The translations under genes and the position numbers were made by a program. A stretch of 64,000 nt of DNA from Lepas anatifera (taxonomy: Eukaryota > Arthropoda > Thecostraca > Lepadidae). Under the pieces are notes generated by a model. That model made no database searches and had not been told where the DNA came from. It saw only the letters and a program-made list of their open reading frames with translations. Shown in pieces: positions 22,662 through 33,814 of this stretch. The stretch is taken from NCBI GenBank assembly GCA_034440635.1, contig JAOTON010001669.1, forward strand, positions 1,865,501 through 1,929,500, written 5' to 3'. How positions within the stretch are numbered: the stretch's first letter is position 1; each line of letters begins with the position of its first letter.

Positions 22662-24412
22662 GGTCCGTGCACAGCTCCACCGTCAGGAACTAACCGCCAG
22701 TCCAGGGGTCCGTTCACAGCTCCACCGTCAGGAACTAACCGCCAGTCCAGGGGTCCGTTCACAGCTCCACCGTCAGGAACTAACCGCCAGTCCAGGGGTC
22801 CGTTCACAGCTCCACCGTCAGGAACTAACCGCCAGTCCAGGGGTCCGTTCACAGCTCCACCGTCAGGAACTAACCGCCAGTCCAGGGGTCCGTTCACAGC
22901 TCCACCGTCAGGAACTAACCGCCAGTCCAGGGGTCCGTTCACAGCTCCACCGTCAGGAACTAACCGCCAGTCCAGGGGTCCGTTCACAGCTCCACCGTCA
23001 GGAACTAACCGCCAGTCCAGGGGTCCGTTCACAGCTCCACCGTCAGGAACTAACCGCCAGTCCAGGGGTCCGTTCACAGCTCCACCGTCAGGAACTAACC
23101 GCCAGTCCAGGGGTCCGTTCACAGCTCCACCGTCAGGAACTAACCGCCAGTCCAGGGGTCCGTTCACAGCTCCACCGTCAGGAACTAACCGCCAGTCCAG
23201 GAGTCCGTTCACAGCTCCACCGTCAGGAACTAACCGCCAGTCCAGGGGTCCGTTCACAGCTCCACCGTCAGGAACTAACCGCCAGTCCAGGGTCCGTTCA
23301 CAGCTCCACCGTCAGGAACTAACCGCCAGTCCAGGGGTCCGTTCACAGCTCCACCGTCAGGAACTAACCGCCAGTCCAGGAGTCCGTTCACAGCTCCACC
23401 GTCAGGAACTAACCGCCAGTCCAGGGGTCCGTTCACAGCTCCACCGTCAGGAACTAACCGCCAGTCCAGGGGTCCGTTCACAGCTCCACCGTCAGGAACT
23501 AACCGCCAGTCCAGGGGTCCGTTCACAGCTCCACCGTCAGGAACTAACCGCCAGTCCAGGAGTCCGTTCACAGCTCCACCGTCAGGAACTAACCGCCAGT
23601 CCAGGAGTCCGTTCACAGCTCCACCGTCAGGAACTAACCGCCAGTCCAGGGGTCCGTTCACAGCTCCACCGTCAGGAACTAACCGCCAGTCCAGGGGTCC
23701 GTTCACAGCTCCACCGTCAGGAACTAACCGCCAGTCCAGGGGTCCGTTCACAGCTCCACCGTCAGGAACTAACCGCCAGTCCAGGGGTCCGTTCACAGCT
23801 CCACCGTCAGGAACTAACCGCCAGTCCAGGGTCCATTCACAGCTCCACCGTCAGGAACTAACCGCCAGTCCAGGGTCCGTTCACAGCTCCACCGTCAGGA
23901 ACTAACCGCCAGTCCAGGGGTCCGTTCACAGCTCCACCGTCAGGAACTAACCGCCAGTCCAGGAGTCCGTTCACAGCTCCACCGTCAGGAACTAACCGCC
24001 AGTCCAGGGGTCCGTTCACAGCTCCACCGTCAGGAACTAACCGCCAGTCCAGGGGTCCGTTCACAGCTCCACCGTCAGGAACTAACCGCCAGTCCAGGGG
24101 TCCGTTCACAGCTCCACCGTCAGGAACTAACCGCCAGTCCAGGAGTCCGTTCACAGCTCCACCGTCAGGAACTAACCGCCAGTCCAGGGGTCCGTTCACA
24201 GCTCCACCGTCAGGAACTAACCGCCAGTCCAGGGGTCCGTTCACAGCTCCACCGTCAGGAACTAACCGCCAGTCCAGGAGTCCGTTCACAGCTCCACCGT
24301 CAGGAACTAACCGCCAGTCCAGGGGTCCGTTCACAGCTCCACCGTCAGGAACTAACCGCCAGTCCAGGGGTCCGTTCACAGCTCCACCGTCAGGAACTAG
24401 CCGCCAGTCCAA
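22662..24412. repeat. 45-bp minisatellite, about 38 units
   Basis: The unit contains AACTAACCGCCAGTCCAGGG followed by TCCGTTCACAGCTCCACCGT and is nearly identical throughout. Variant units carry GGAGTCC in place of GGGGTCC at about 23200, 23380, 23560, 23605, 23963, 24143 and 24278. Three units near 23290, 23830 and 23870 lack one G (44 bp). The left edge grades into a divergent unit (GGGGTCCGTGCACAGC). Because 45 is a multiple of three, minus-strand frames stay open (LDWRLVPDGGAVNGP repeats). The 44-bp units break them, so coding use is unlikely. Confidence 0.95.
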
Positions 24413-25035
24413 ATCCGCGTAGCTTAATCGGCCTCTGCACCATGAGTGACGCGAGGATTCTTACAGGCTTGGTGTCGGCATGCACTGAGATTTCGGTTGC
24501 TCCGCCAAAAGTATGCTTAAAAATCCACTTTGTAAGGTTTTCTTGAATACTGACGTAATTCTAATAAAATCTAAAAAATTGAGCAAAATCCACATCTTTA
24601 TAACCCAAAATAGTTTTTGTTACTTGAAACTCATTCAGAATTATCATCTTGCAATGACAGCAAACGTAACGTTACGTTTGGCGTCTTGGCCGTTCGACCA
24701 AGCTTCACTTCATTTGACTCGTCCGCCATTCATCACAAAAAGTCGATATTCAACGGAGACAACAATCAATCTTTTACAATCATCAATCTACTGAACCAAA
24801 AGTGATAGGGCTGTTTTGCTCCACTCGCCGTTCAATCAAATTATCTGCAGTGGCCCATGGCCTTACATACCGCCATGGGAAGAGATCAGCGCTTGTCCCC
24901 GAAAAATATAGCCGGAGGGAGGGATGTAAAGGGCGCGACGCCTGGCTCAAACGTACTCGCAGGTGACAGTGCGATGCATGTTTTGATATACCCCACGGAT
25001 GTTCTGGCCGTCGTCGTCTCGGTTTGGCACGGATC
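24413..25035. other. No gene recognised
   Basis: AT-rich sequence (24490-24800) followed by ordinary sequence upstream of the methyltransferase exons. No supported features; probably intron or 5' flank of that gene. Confidence 0.4.
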
Positions 25036-25160
25036 AGTACGGGAAGAGCGTGGTTTAGCTCCGGAACGGTTCCTGAGCTCGAGTTCGAACCCTCCGGTCG
25101 GCAGCGTATTTTCCGGCGTCTCCACATGACGACCAACCAGTGTAAAACCATGAAGGCTGG
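25036..25160 (+). repeat. Possible degenerate tRNA-derived SINE
   Basis: A B-box-like GAGTTCGAACCCTCCGG (about 25080) follows a weak A-box-like TGGTTTAGCTCC about 30 bases upstream, then unrelated tail sequence. It is too diverged to assign. It sits just upstream of the methyltransferase exon. Confidence 0.25.
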
Positions 25161-25194
25161 CCAGTTGTAAAACCCCTAAATCACCCTACCACAA

Positions 25195-25404
25195 GCCAGC
25201 GTCGCCGCTGGCCGCTGTGGCCCGCGTCTGACCTGTCAGGACGGCAGGGAGGCGCCGAGACGCTGCCGGCCCGACATGGCCGTGAACGTGCTGCGGCCGA
25301 TGACGTCCGACCCCGCCCAGATGCTGCGCGACCTCTTCACCTACCTGACCAAGCCCCACCGTGCCGCCTGCGGCAAACTGATGCGCTTCGGAGGTCAAGG
25401 CCCG
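25195..25404 (+). CDS. METTL24-like methyltransferase, penultimate exon
   Basis: The frame is open from an AG acceptor near 25195 and codes a segment ending in MLRDLFTYLTKP, then RAACGKLMRFGG. The arrangement of a short helix, Cys and an RFGG motif precedes the catalytic part in METTL24-type proteins (Methyltransf_22/FkbM-like). A donor at 25405 (CCG then GTGCGT) leaves phase 0, which matches the phase-0 acceptor of the next exon at 25658. The methionine at 25276 is probably internal. Earlier exons, including any signal anchor, were not identified. The exact left boundary is uncertain. Confidence 0.6.
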
Positions 25405-25657
25405 GTGCGTTCCACATCTTCTGCCCACTATCAGAGGCTTTACCAAAACGCATGGAATGTAATTACGCTTGATGAAACATCAAAGTTTCAATATTTCCGC
25501 GAAAGCTGCTTTAAATCACAACATATATGTAGGTATGTGTGATATCTGCAATGTATGAGTAATGCATGTAACTACCACTATAAAAACTGTACTATATGAA
25601 TTATGAACCTAAAATACATCGCTTAATATATCAACTACTACCAACGCAAATGCACAG

Positions 25658-26434
25658 ATCAAAAACAAACTGGACTGCTTTCATGCGTCCGTGCGCAAGT
25701 GGGCACTCAGTCCACCTCGTATCCGGCAGGTGGTTAAAGGCGAGCCCGCCTCCATCGTCAACGACGGAGAGAAGTACGCCTGCGCCGACGCCGAGTTCAG
25801 CCTGCTCACTAGTGGCGACTGCATCGTCTACAGCTTCGGCGTCGCCGAGGACTGGTCCTTCGAAGAGGACATGGAGTGGTTGGGATGCACGGTGTACGCG
25901 TTCGACCCCACTACCGAAGCCAAGACGGGCAGCAGGAACGGCAGCATAGTGTTCGGCAGGCTGGGCCTGGCAGCGGGTAACTACGTCACCGGCGAGGGCT
26001 GGACCATGCGGGAGCTGGGGCAGGTGGTGCGCAGGCTCGGCCACGCCCAGAGGTCGCTGCAGTACCTGAAGATTGACATCGAGATGGAGGAGTGGCAGGT
26101 GTTGCGGCAGCAGCTCAGTCTGACGCACGAGCCGGCGCCGTTAAAGCGGGTGGAGCAGCTGGGAATCGAACTCCACTTCTGGCACACGCCGCCGCTGCAC
26201 CACATCCACCGCTACCGGCAGATCTACAGGCTGTTTCTGGACATGCAGAAACAGGGCTGGTACCCGTTTTCGTACCAGTCCAACGACGTGTTGCCGCCCG
26301 ACCTGGCAGTGCCGGGTTGGTCCGCCAATATTTCTAAGACAATGGAAGTGGCGTGGATTAACACGCAGTGTGCAGACAGGAGAGAATGGTGGAGCACGTA
26401 CAACAGGCTGGGGCAAATGTTTCTCCTAACCTAG
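25658..26434 (+). CDS. METTL24-like (FkbM/Methyltransf_22) methyltransferase, last exon
   Basis: An acceptor GCACAG precedes ATCAAAAACAAACTGG, and the frame runs about 258 codons to TAG at 26432-26434. Motifs in order: DGEKYACAD; CIVYSFGVAEDWSFEEDMEW followed by GCTVYAFDPT, the glycine-poor SAM-binding region of this family; YLKIDIEMEEW, the acidic DxE-type motif of FkbM-like methyltransferases; and ELHFWHTPP with WINTQC near the C-terminus. These fit the METTL24 group, whose substrate is unknown; metazoan members are often secretory-pathway proteins. No frameshift or stop is seen and codon use is GC-rich, so the gene looks live. It is transcribed opposite to the coiled-coil gene and lies inside the large gap between that gene's exons. 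Confidence 0.85.
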   Translation: MKNKLDCFHASVRKWALSPPRIRQVVKGEPASIVNDGEKYACADAEFSLLTSGDCIVYSFGVAEDWSFEEDMEWLGCTVYAFDPTTEAKTGSRNGSIVFGRLGLAAGNYVTGEGWTMRELGQVVRRLGHAQRSLQYLKIDIEMEEWQVLRQQLSLTHEPAPLKRVEQLGIELHFWHTPPLHHIHRYRQIYRLFLDMQKQGWYPFSYQSNDVLPPDLAVPGWSANISKTMEVAWINTQCADRREWWSTYNRLGQMFLLT

Positions 26435-26638
26435 TAAAACAGACGCACCGCGTGAGAGCAGAGTAGCGCTTATCATAGACAGCAGAATAGCGGGGGGGGG
26501 GGGCACCGTGGCCCCTTAAATGAGAAATTTTAACACCAACTCTATAACGTTGACTAGAAAGAAATGGGTTGAAAAGTTCATGGTGTCTCACTCCTTAAAC
26601 CCGAGCCCGCGGCTGCTTCTGGCGCCCGTCTCCTAAAA

Positions 26639-26830
26639 TCATAGTTTAGATATCATTTCATCTATTATATTATCGGCCACACTTTCCCCCAGTGTATAGC
26701 CCCGCTGGATCTCAGGTAAGCGTTTTACCAAACAAAGCCAAGAAGAGAGGTCGCCGTGTGGTAGCACGGTGCCGTCTGTCCATGCATTGCCATAGACAGC
26801 CAAACACAATACCAAAGCCAAAGTATGCAT
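26639..26830 (-). CDS. Candidate short secreted peptide ORF
   Basis: A 63-residue minus-strand frame starts with MHTLALVLCLAVYGNAW, a plausible signal peptide with cleavage near Ala-Trp, followed by a 45-residue polar tail with one Cys and a TGA stop. No homologue is recognised. It sits tail-to-tail about 200 bp from the methyltransferase stop. The signal-like start could be chance, or this may be a first exon with an unseen continuation. Confidence 0.3.
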   Translation of the reverse strand: MHTLALVLCLAVYGNAWTDGTVLPHGDLSSWLCLVKRLPEIQRGYTLGESVADNIIDEMISKL

Positions 26831-26863
26831 GCTCCTGAGATTAAAAATTGAATCCCACAACAA

Positions 26864-27560
26864 TTATGTTTTATCTTTTAAGTTGTTTGGTTGACGGTGA
26901 CAAGACTATGCCGTCTGATTCGGCACATGCGTCCATGCTCCTCACTTTATCGTGTCAGCCGGGACTATTTCTCCGCCTTAGCTCTAATTAAATGAAGTTC
27001 AGAGACAGTGAGTCGGTAAGTGCGGTAGGAAAGCGAAACACACGACTTAAGTGTTTCCTGATCATTAGCAGTAAGGAGGCATCCATTCAAATATTCTGAA
27101 AGCTGATGTGAACAGTGTTGACAACTTCCGTCAAGTCCTTCACTGACCCATTTCTTTGGGGCTAGTTGAGTACCAGTGCTCTGCCTGCCGCGTTTGAGGG
27201 TTCGGACCAGTGACGGATCTAGGATTTCGCTATGGGTGGGGAGAAGCCTCCGGGGAGCGGCCTATCTACCATGGGAGGGGCGGCCCTTTGGTATCGTAAA
27301 GGAGGTTTCTGTGACACTAATAATGCGTGTTGTTGATGCCGTTTCAAACAGTGCTTACACTTGCCGGGAAACGGCAGAATTTCTCAACACATCTGTTCAA
27401 ACAAATACCAATGAAACAGGGCGTCTCTATCTGGACTACTTCTGGAAGTGAAATTCACGCAGGGACCGCCTTTGGAGATTTTGAGACCAGATCTCTGCCG
27501 AAATGGATTCGACAGGGGCGGTCTTTGGGTCCTAAAGGGGGTAACCGCTCCCTTCCCCTG
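26864..27560. other. Mostly unassigned; hAT-MITE-like end fragment near 27210
   Basis: CAGTGACGGATCTAGGATTTCG at about 27207 resembles the CACTGGCGGATCCAGG terminus of the hAT-like MITEs, followed by a G-rich stretch. No right end or TSD was found. Otherwise there is no supported feature. Confidence 0.4.
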
Positions 27561-27561
27561 G

Positions 27562-27870
27562 ATTCATATTTGGTTCGGACGGTGGGGCTCAGTCACGGAT
27601 TGTTACGTTTCAGGGTTCAGACGGTGGGGCTCAGTCACGGATTGTTACGTTTCAGGGTTCGGACGGTGGGGCTCAGTCACGGATTGTTACGTTTCAGGGT
27701 TCGGACGGTGGGGCTCAGTCACGGATTGTTACGTTTCGGGGTTCGGACGGTGGGGCTCAGTCACGGATTGTTACGTTTAGGGTTGTTACGTTTCGGGTTC
27801 GGACAGTGGGGCTCAGTCACGGATTGTTACGTTTCAGGGTTCGGACGGTGGGGCTCAGTCCCCTCAGAAC
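27562..27870. repeat. 42-bp minisatellite, about 7 units
   Basis: Units of GGTTCGGACGGTGGGGCTCA plus GTCACGGATTGTTACGTTTC recur every 42 bp (landmarks 27581, 27623, 27665, 27707, 27749), then become irregular near 27775-27800. Coding is unlikely, because the plus-strand frames simply reflect a unit length divisible by three. Confidence 0.9.
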
Positions 27871-28674
27871 CACGTGTCACTGTCTGATAACGACTTATCG
27901 ATTTTATTGGTGACTTTTTCATGTATGCTGGTGACTCGTGGACGACGAGTTCCCTAATACCCAAAATATTGTGCAAGTAAGTGTTTTTACTGGCTAACCG
28001 GAAGATAAAACCGAGGTACACGCTTTCCAGTCATACAATTGAATCGTGGAGGCATACATTTCCACCGACCTCTACAACCCTGAGTCACAAACAAGTTTGC
28101 TTCTTCTCCAGTCAAAATTTCCCCAATGTTCTTTCACATTGAGCTACCAGCAAGTCCGCTTCTACCATGTTTTACTTCGTCCTCATATCACAACTCCCTG
28201 TGGCCACCCATTCCATAACGATGAGTTTTCGCAAGATAATTCCCACCAGCCAGAAAATGACTATCTGTTACCGACTACACGCATATCATCACACTCTTTA
28301 GGTGCATTTGATGCCCCAGGCTAACCTTCAATAGTCGATTCATGACCTCGTTGTAAAATTGCGCGTACGACTTGATATCCAGTTTAACGAACGTCCTAGA
28401 CCGCGCCCGGATTCGTTTGGTACCCGACTGGGCGCGCCCGCGCGGGACTTCACTAGCTGCTTCACAAGAGGCATCCCTCTGCAACAAAGCGGCAAAATGG
28501 TTGTCTAGATAAGACCCCATAATCCATGGATTAGAAACCTGGTTTCTGTTCCGATCTGCGAAGAGCTTTTTTAATTCTGAAGAAAAGTGAACACTTTCTC
28601 ATGTACGTTTTTCTGCGTGAATACATTCCCTCGGTTCCCTTTCTTAGTGACGAACAAAAGTTGACATCAGGACA
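27871..28674. other. No gene recognised
   Basis: Ordinary sequence. A minus-strand frame at 28275-28520 contains RTFVKLDIKSYAQFYNEV, which looks protein-like, but it has no neighbouring support and no identifiable family. Confidence 0.35.
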
Positions 28675-28740
28675 TTAAAGGGAATGTATCACAGTTATGA
28701 TAGCTTTTGAACTGAGCTAGCAGTTTTTCAGCCTCCCGCT
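28675..28740. mobile_element. Solo end of a family 2 MITE
   Basis: TTAAAGGGAATGTATCACAG followed by a GAACTGAGCTAGC-like block matches the TTAAAGGGAATGTGGCAC ... TAACTGAGATAGC end of family 2. No opposite end is visible nearby. Confidence 0.5.
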
Positions 28741-28934
28741 GATTGAAATGTCATGCTATCGAGTGAGCCATCCTTACTATGTGCCTGTTCCACTTTTTTA
28801 TTTACCAGCTTCACATAGCAAACGCCAAAGAAATAAAAGAGTTTATTGTTAACAGAAATGACCAAGATCAGTTGTCATGTCATTGCCATCCATGAATTGT
28901 TGCTTTGATTTTGGTCTTTGAAAACAAAAATCAG

Positions 28935-29010
28935 GATCGAATATGGTATACTCAGTGAATATGGTATACTCAGTGAATATGATACATGCAGTGAATTTGG
29001 TATATTCAGA
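28935..29010. repeat. 18-bp tandem repeat, 4 units
   Basis: GAATATGGTATACTCAGT is repeated twice exactly, then twice with substitutions. Confidence 0.85.
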
Positions 29011-30367
29011 TCTTATGGCCCACTTATACGTGAGCAAAATTGTTTACCGGCAAATCTTTTATACGTGTATCTGCCAATTTTTTGCCGGCCACATTTACAA
29101 AAGCACGTGAAGACTTGATCCAGTAAGAAAAAACGCCTTTGCATTCACTTTAGATATTCTGAACATGACACAATCCATTTTTTTCTTCAGATCAGTCCAA
29201 CTTCACAATTTTTTCCGTCTCAACACACCATCTCAGTAAAAACCCACATTCTGAATCATTTGACTTTAACTGAAGCCCACAAAAGACTAGCACAATACAA
29301 AAACCTGCAAACCCTAGGTCGGGGATGAGAAAGCGACAGTTCGCGATGACTTTTTTACAGACTACAAGCCCGGATAGAAACTAGTTTCGTAGAAAAACTA
29401 GTTTCGTTAAAGAAAAAACCCATGATAAAAACATATTTATCCAGGCCAGCCCGCAGTCCACGCAAGCGTTCTGGGCACTGGGACTGACGAAAAGCCAGGA
29501 TGTTTACGTTTTTTCACCGGCAAAAATACATACTTTTACTAACAATTCGGGGTAAAACATAAAAATTTTAAAAAATCTCTGCCGAATTTGACAGTGGGCC
29601 TTTAATTTCGTACACTTTCACTTGATGGCAGATATGCCACATAATGTACCGAATAGAATATGAATACAATTGCATGGAACTAAAAAAAACGTTAAGGGAT
29701 GGAAGGAGGCACCTGCTAAAGAACCGAAAACAGTGAATGTGACTTCGTTGAAAATGCACGTGAAAATGAAAATGGACAAACATTTGCAAACTGTCCGCCC
29801 AAATTGCCTAGAAATACAAGCATTTGAAATCTTTCACACCGACAATGCAGACTATTACAAATCGCAAGCAGCCTGGATAAGCACTGGAAAGGAGTTACAA
29901 GGGGTTGACTTTCCTAAGCGGCCTGCGGATGTCTCGAACCCACCAGAAGCCGTCAGGCGAAACAGGCTGGCCATCCCAGCCCTGGTTCACAATAACCTTC
30001 TGCTTTTGCCTGCTCAGCCGTAAAGATTAAACCTTGAAATGATCACAGGAAATATCTCTGAGTGAACCATGGTTTAACTCACGCTTAACAGACCAGCCAA
30101 AACCATCGGTAAGGAGGCACCATAAATTTCGAAACGCACTTTTTGTGATTTTTGCTCATGCTGTGGCGGACTCCCCTCGCCCCCTTTGCGTTACCAACAG
30201 AAGGGACGGTCCCTTACTGGTAGTTAAGCTAATGGTTGAGTTCGATTACGAAGAGACAATGATTTGCCAGGCTGAGACCACGTGCAGGACCCAGTGAATC
30301 CGTCTCCTGACTGACATAAAACAGTGGTTCCCAAACGGTCCATGGGCACCATTTGAAGTCATGGAAC
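29011..30367. other. No gene recognised
   Basis: AT-rich unique sequence. A plus-strand open frame at 29670-30023 lacks recognisable motifs. Probably intronic relative to the minus-strand coiled-coil gene if that gene extends to 16 kb. Confidence 0.4.
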
Positions 30368-31112
30368 CTGGTTGAATTTAGATTTCGGACACGGTTCAGT
30401 ACTGATTGGCCTGTAGGCTCTGGTTGAGTTTGGCCACGTTGCAGTACTGCCTGACTATACGCTCTGGATGAGTTTGGCCACGGGGGAGTACTGACTGACT
30501 ATACGCTCTGGATGAGTTTGGCCACGGGCGAGTACTGACTGACCTGTAGGCTCTGGTTGAGTTTGGCCACAGTGGAGAACTGACTGACCGGAAGGCTCTG
30601 GTTGAGTTTGGTCACGGGGGAGTACTGACTGACTATACGCTCTGGATGAGTTTGGCCACGGGGGAGTACTGACTGACCTGTAGTCTCTGGTTGAGTTTGG
30701 CCACGGGGGAGTACTGACTGACCTTTATGCTCTGGTTGAGTTTGGCCACGGGGGAGTACTGACTGACCTGTAGGCTCTGGTTGAGTTTGGCCACAGTGGA
30801 GTACTGTCTGACCTGTATGCTCTGGTTGAGTTTGGCCCAGGTGGAGTACCGACTGACCTGCAGGCTCTGGTTGAGTTTGACCACGGTGGAGCACTAACTG
30901 AACTGTATGCTCTGGTTGAGTTTGGCCACGGGGGAGTTGTGACTCACCCACAGTCTCTGGTTGAGTTTGGCCTCGGGGGAGTTCTGACTGACCCACAGTC
31001 TCAGGTGAGTTTGGCCACGGGGGATTTCTGACTAACCTGCACGCTCTGATTGAGTTTGGTTTCGGTGGAGTTTTGACTGACCTGCAGGCTCTGGTTGAGT
31101 TTGGCCCAGGTG
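30368..31112. repeat. 45-bp minisatellite overlapping an exon/intron border
   Basis: About 16 units of GGTTGAGTTTGGCCACGGGG plus AGTACTGACTGACCTGTAGG-type sequence. The right edge runs into the 3' end of the coiled-coil exon at 31082-31189. In gene sense each unit codes a 15-residue VSQYSPVAKLNQSLQ-like repeat, and many units keep CAG followed by GTCAGT, the splice donor of that exon. Units differ by a few substitutions. Confidence 0.9.
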
Positions 31113-31189
31113 GAGTATTGGTCTTGCTGCTCCAGCTGCTGTTGAATCTCGCGCATGCGCGTAGAGGCCTCTAACAACGAGGTCTCGAT
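31082..31189 (-). CDS. Coiled-coil protein, internal exon
   Basis: Minus strand: an acceptor (TGGTGCTTTGCAG) precedes ATCGAGACCTCG, with 36 codons to the donor CAG followed by GTCAGT. It codes IETSLLEASTRMREIQQQLE followed by QQDQYSTWAKLNQSLQ. The first part is a heptad coiled coil. The last part is shared with the adjacent 45-bp minisatellite. Phase 0 at both ends matches the exon at 32773-32910. The actual donor in use is uncertain because copies of it recur downstream. Confidence 0.6.
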
Positions 31190-32772
31190 CTGCAAAGCAC
31201 CAGTCGTTGAGATGGCATATTTCACTTCCCGGCAATAATACACTAGTGTGAAACTGCACAATTAATGACCAATTGGAGCGGATTTGACAGAGACGTCAGG
31301 CGTCGCACTTACAAATCAGACAATACACATTCCAATGCTCCATGACGTATCTTACGTGGGTTGCTCTCACGTCCCAAGGCTGGATTGTTCTAACAATTTT
31401 TTTGGAACCCCTGGTATGCTCCAAAGACTGCCCCCGCCCCCCATCAGCATTCGAGCAGCCAATTTTACTGTCATTAGAGTAGAGATGAAGAACCTAGGCC
31501 CTTATTTTGACAAACACCTGGTATACCAAGCACATGTTGACAACATTGTCTAGAAACGCACTTGAATGCTGATTGGTCATATCCATGCGAAACATTTCTT
31601 CCCTACATTCGGCGTTCTAACGGATCATTAACGCGTCGATTATTTAATGTATTCGATACTGTATCTCTCTTTGTACGGAACATCTGGCGTAACTCAGCTT
31701 CATAGAGTTTAGAAACTCAAAATTTTTCGGCCCAGGTACTCACTGGCAAGAAAAGATTTGAGGGTACAAGTCATTAAGTGTGTCGTCTTGGAGTTCCTGA
31801 TGTGAATGAATCAGTGAACTACCATCAATTGTGTCTTGTACAAAATGTGCTCATCACGAACCCACCGAGCGATGTACGAAATCTGTTTATTGTCTGTTGA
31901 AAATCACTATGGCATGAGACAAGCCCAAACTCGACACGCACGTACGAGAACTTGCGCTGAAAAACGGCGAATAGTGAGTGTTGGTACCACCTAGTACAAT
32001 ACACTACCGCCTGAGGTGCGTGACGCCTGGAACCAAGCAGCATTTAAACGCGCTGTAAGGGCTTTCTTGAAGACGACGAATGATCTCCGACTCTATGCTT
32101 GGGTTCTAGGAATGCCTGTTCTAACTACCTCAGTCTTGTGTTCTGCCTCGTGTATAATGCTCCTTTAATGTACTTGACGTGCTACTTTGAAAAGCCACGG
32201 GTGATCGAGGATGATTGTGAATACATGTTGCTGATTCTGACTTGCCTTATCGCGGAGAAAACCACCCCTATCCCGTGGTAAACGCCTTCGGCAGCTGAGA
32301 AGGCAATACCCCTCAACACGATCATAGAAACGGACTGAAACCATTGAAACCAGATAAACCGTTTGCCGGCGATCATCCGGCAACGGTCCATCCCTGGCAC
32401 CATCTAGCCATCTGCTGCCGGTGACACGTCCGTAGCTGCCACGTCCAACCCCGGACCGTTGGCTAACAACCAAACATAACTGCTGATGAGCCGACACACT
32501 GGAAGGTTCCCAGTCATTGTCACTCCCATGAGTATGCTTCAAGAGTGGAACCCGTAGAGCTCAATTGGAAAAACTTGCCAACATCGAAATCCGAACCGGC
32601 TTGGTTTGGGGCCAGATCTGTAAATACATGTATCCCTCAGCAAATCAGGCTCCCACTGACTGTGTGGGTACATTTCATGCTAGTAAGCCTTACTGTACAC
32701 CACCTGCTTTAGAACGTCAGTCCAGAGGCTATGTAAAATATTTCATCTACGCCGCGTGACGCTAACACTGAC
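31190..32772. other. Intron of coiled-coil gene; nothing else recognised
   Basis: Sequence between two phase-0 minus-strand exons. No repeats of the named families and no convincing open frame. Confidence 0.45.
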
Positions 32773-32910
32773 CTCCTGTCTCCTATCCCGTTCCTCTTGC
32801 AGCTCCTCCCTGGTTCGGGCCGTCTCCTGCTCGCTGGCCTCGGCTCGGGTCTGCCACCTGGTGGCGAGAGCGCCAAGCTCCTTACAGCGCCGCTCGGTGT
32901 GGGCCAGCTC
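32773..32910 (-). CDS. Coiled-coil protein, internal exon
   Basis: Minus strand: acceptor CCGGTAG, then 138 nt (46 codons, phase 0 to 0), then the donor GAG followed by GTCAGT. It codes ELAHTERRCKELGALATRWQ followed by TRAEASEQETARTREELQEE and RDRRQE, a highly charged heptad coiled coil. Exact exon length, clean splice sites and GC-rich codon use make this convincing. The protein family (for example golgin, centrosomal or rootletin-like) cannot be told from this segment. Confidence 0.75.
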
Positions 32911-33208
32911 CTACCGGAGGACCCACGACCCATGGTCAATACCCACACTGTCTCCGCAGGCAAAACGGTAACCATTGCTGAGGTCATCTGCTGGAAATTA
33001 TCAGCCTCTAGCCAGAGCTTTTAATTTCTGTCAACGAAGACGGACATGTTTCGGGTGAGATGTTTGAAACATCTACGTAGCTAGATACAGTATACTGACA
33101 GGGACAGAAGGTAGATCACATAGCTTAACATTCAGGACTTACAACATTCATTTCATTCAGGACGGTTCAAAGGCGTGGAACAACCGGACCCTGATAGCAT
33201 CAACGGCT

Positions 33209-33212
33209 AAAA
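33209..33212 (-). terminator. RNA polymerase III terminator of tRNA-Lys
   Basis: TTTT on the minus strand begins five nucleotides past the tRNA 3' end, the usual Pol III stop, which supports a functional gene. Confidence 0.8.
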
Positions 33213-33217
33213 CGCAT

Positions 33218-33290
33218 CGCCCAACGTGGGGCTCGAACCCACGACCCTGGGATTAAGAGTCCCATGCTCTACCGACTGAGCTAGCCGGGC
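33218..33290 (-). tRNA. tRNA-Lys (anticodon CTT)
   Basis: The 73-nt minus-strand sequence folds as a complete cloverleaf: acceptor GCCCGGC with GTTGGGC and discriminator G; D arm from A box TAGCTCAGTCGGTAGAGC; anticodon stem and loop GGGACTCTTAATCCC with CTT at positions 34-36 and A37; T arm with B box GGTTCGAGCCCC. There is no intron and CCA is not encoded, as in animals. A TTTT terminator follows. It reads codon AAG. It lies in sense orientation within an intron of the coiled-coil gene, 35 bp from the long CT tract. Confidence 0.97.
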
Positions 33291-33322
33291 ACACCTAATT
33301 TCAGAGCGAAAGCGCCATCTGT

Positions 33323-33814
<492 letters not shown>

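Noticed and set aside
22622..24412. Long repetitive frames (LDWRLVPDGGAVNGP units) as a repeat protein
   Set aside because: The 45-bp unit keeps frames open by arithmetic. 44-bp units break them, and there is no start or splice context.
22662..24412. CRISPR-like array
   Set aside because: The units are contiguous with no unique spacers, and the DNA is animal nuclear.
28275..28520. Minus-strand frame containing RTFVKLDIKSYAQFYNEV
   Set aside because: It looks protein-like but has no family match, splice partner or repeat support, so it is not called a gene.
32165..32542. Minus-strand 125-residue frame as a coiled-coil exon
   Set aside because: It has no heptad pattern and lies between phase-matched exons; treated as intron.
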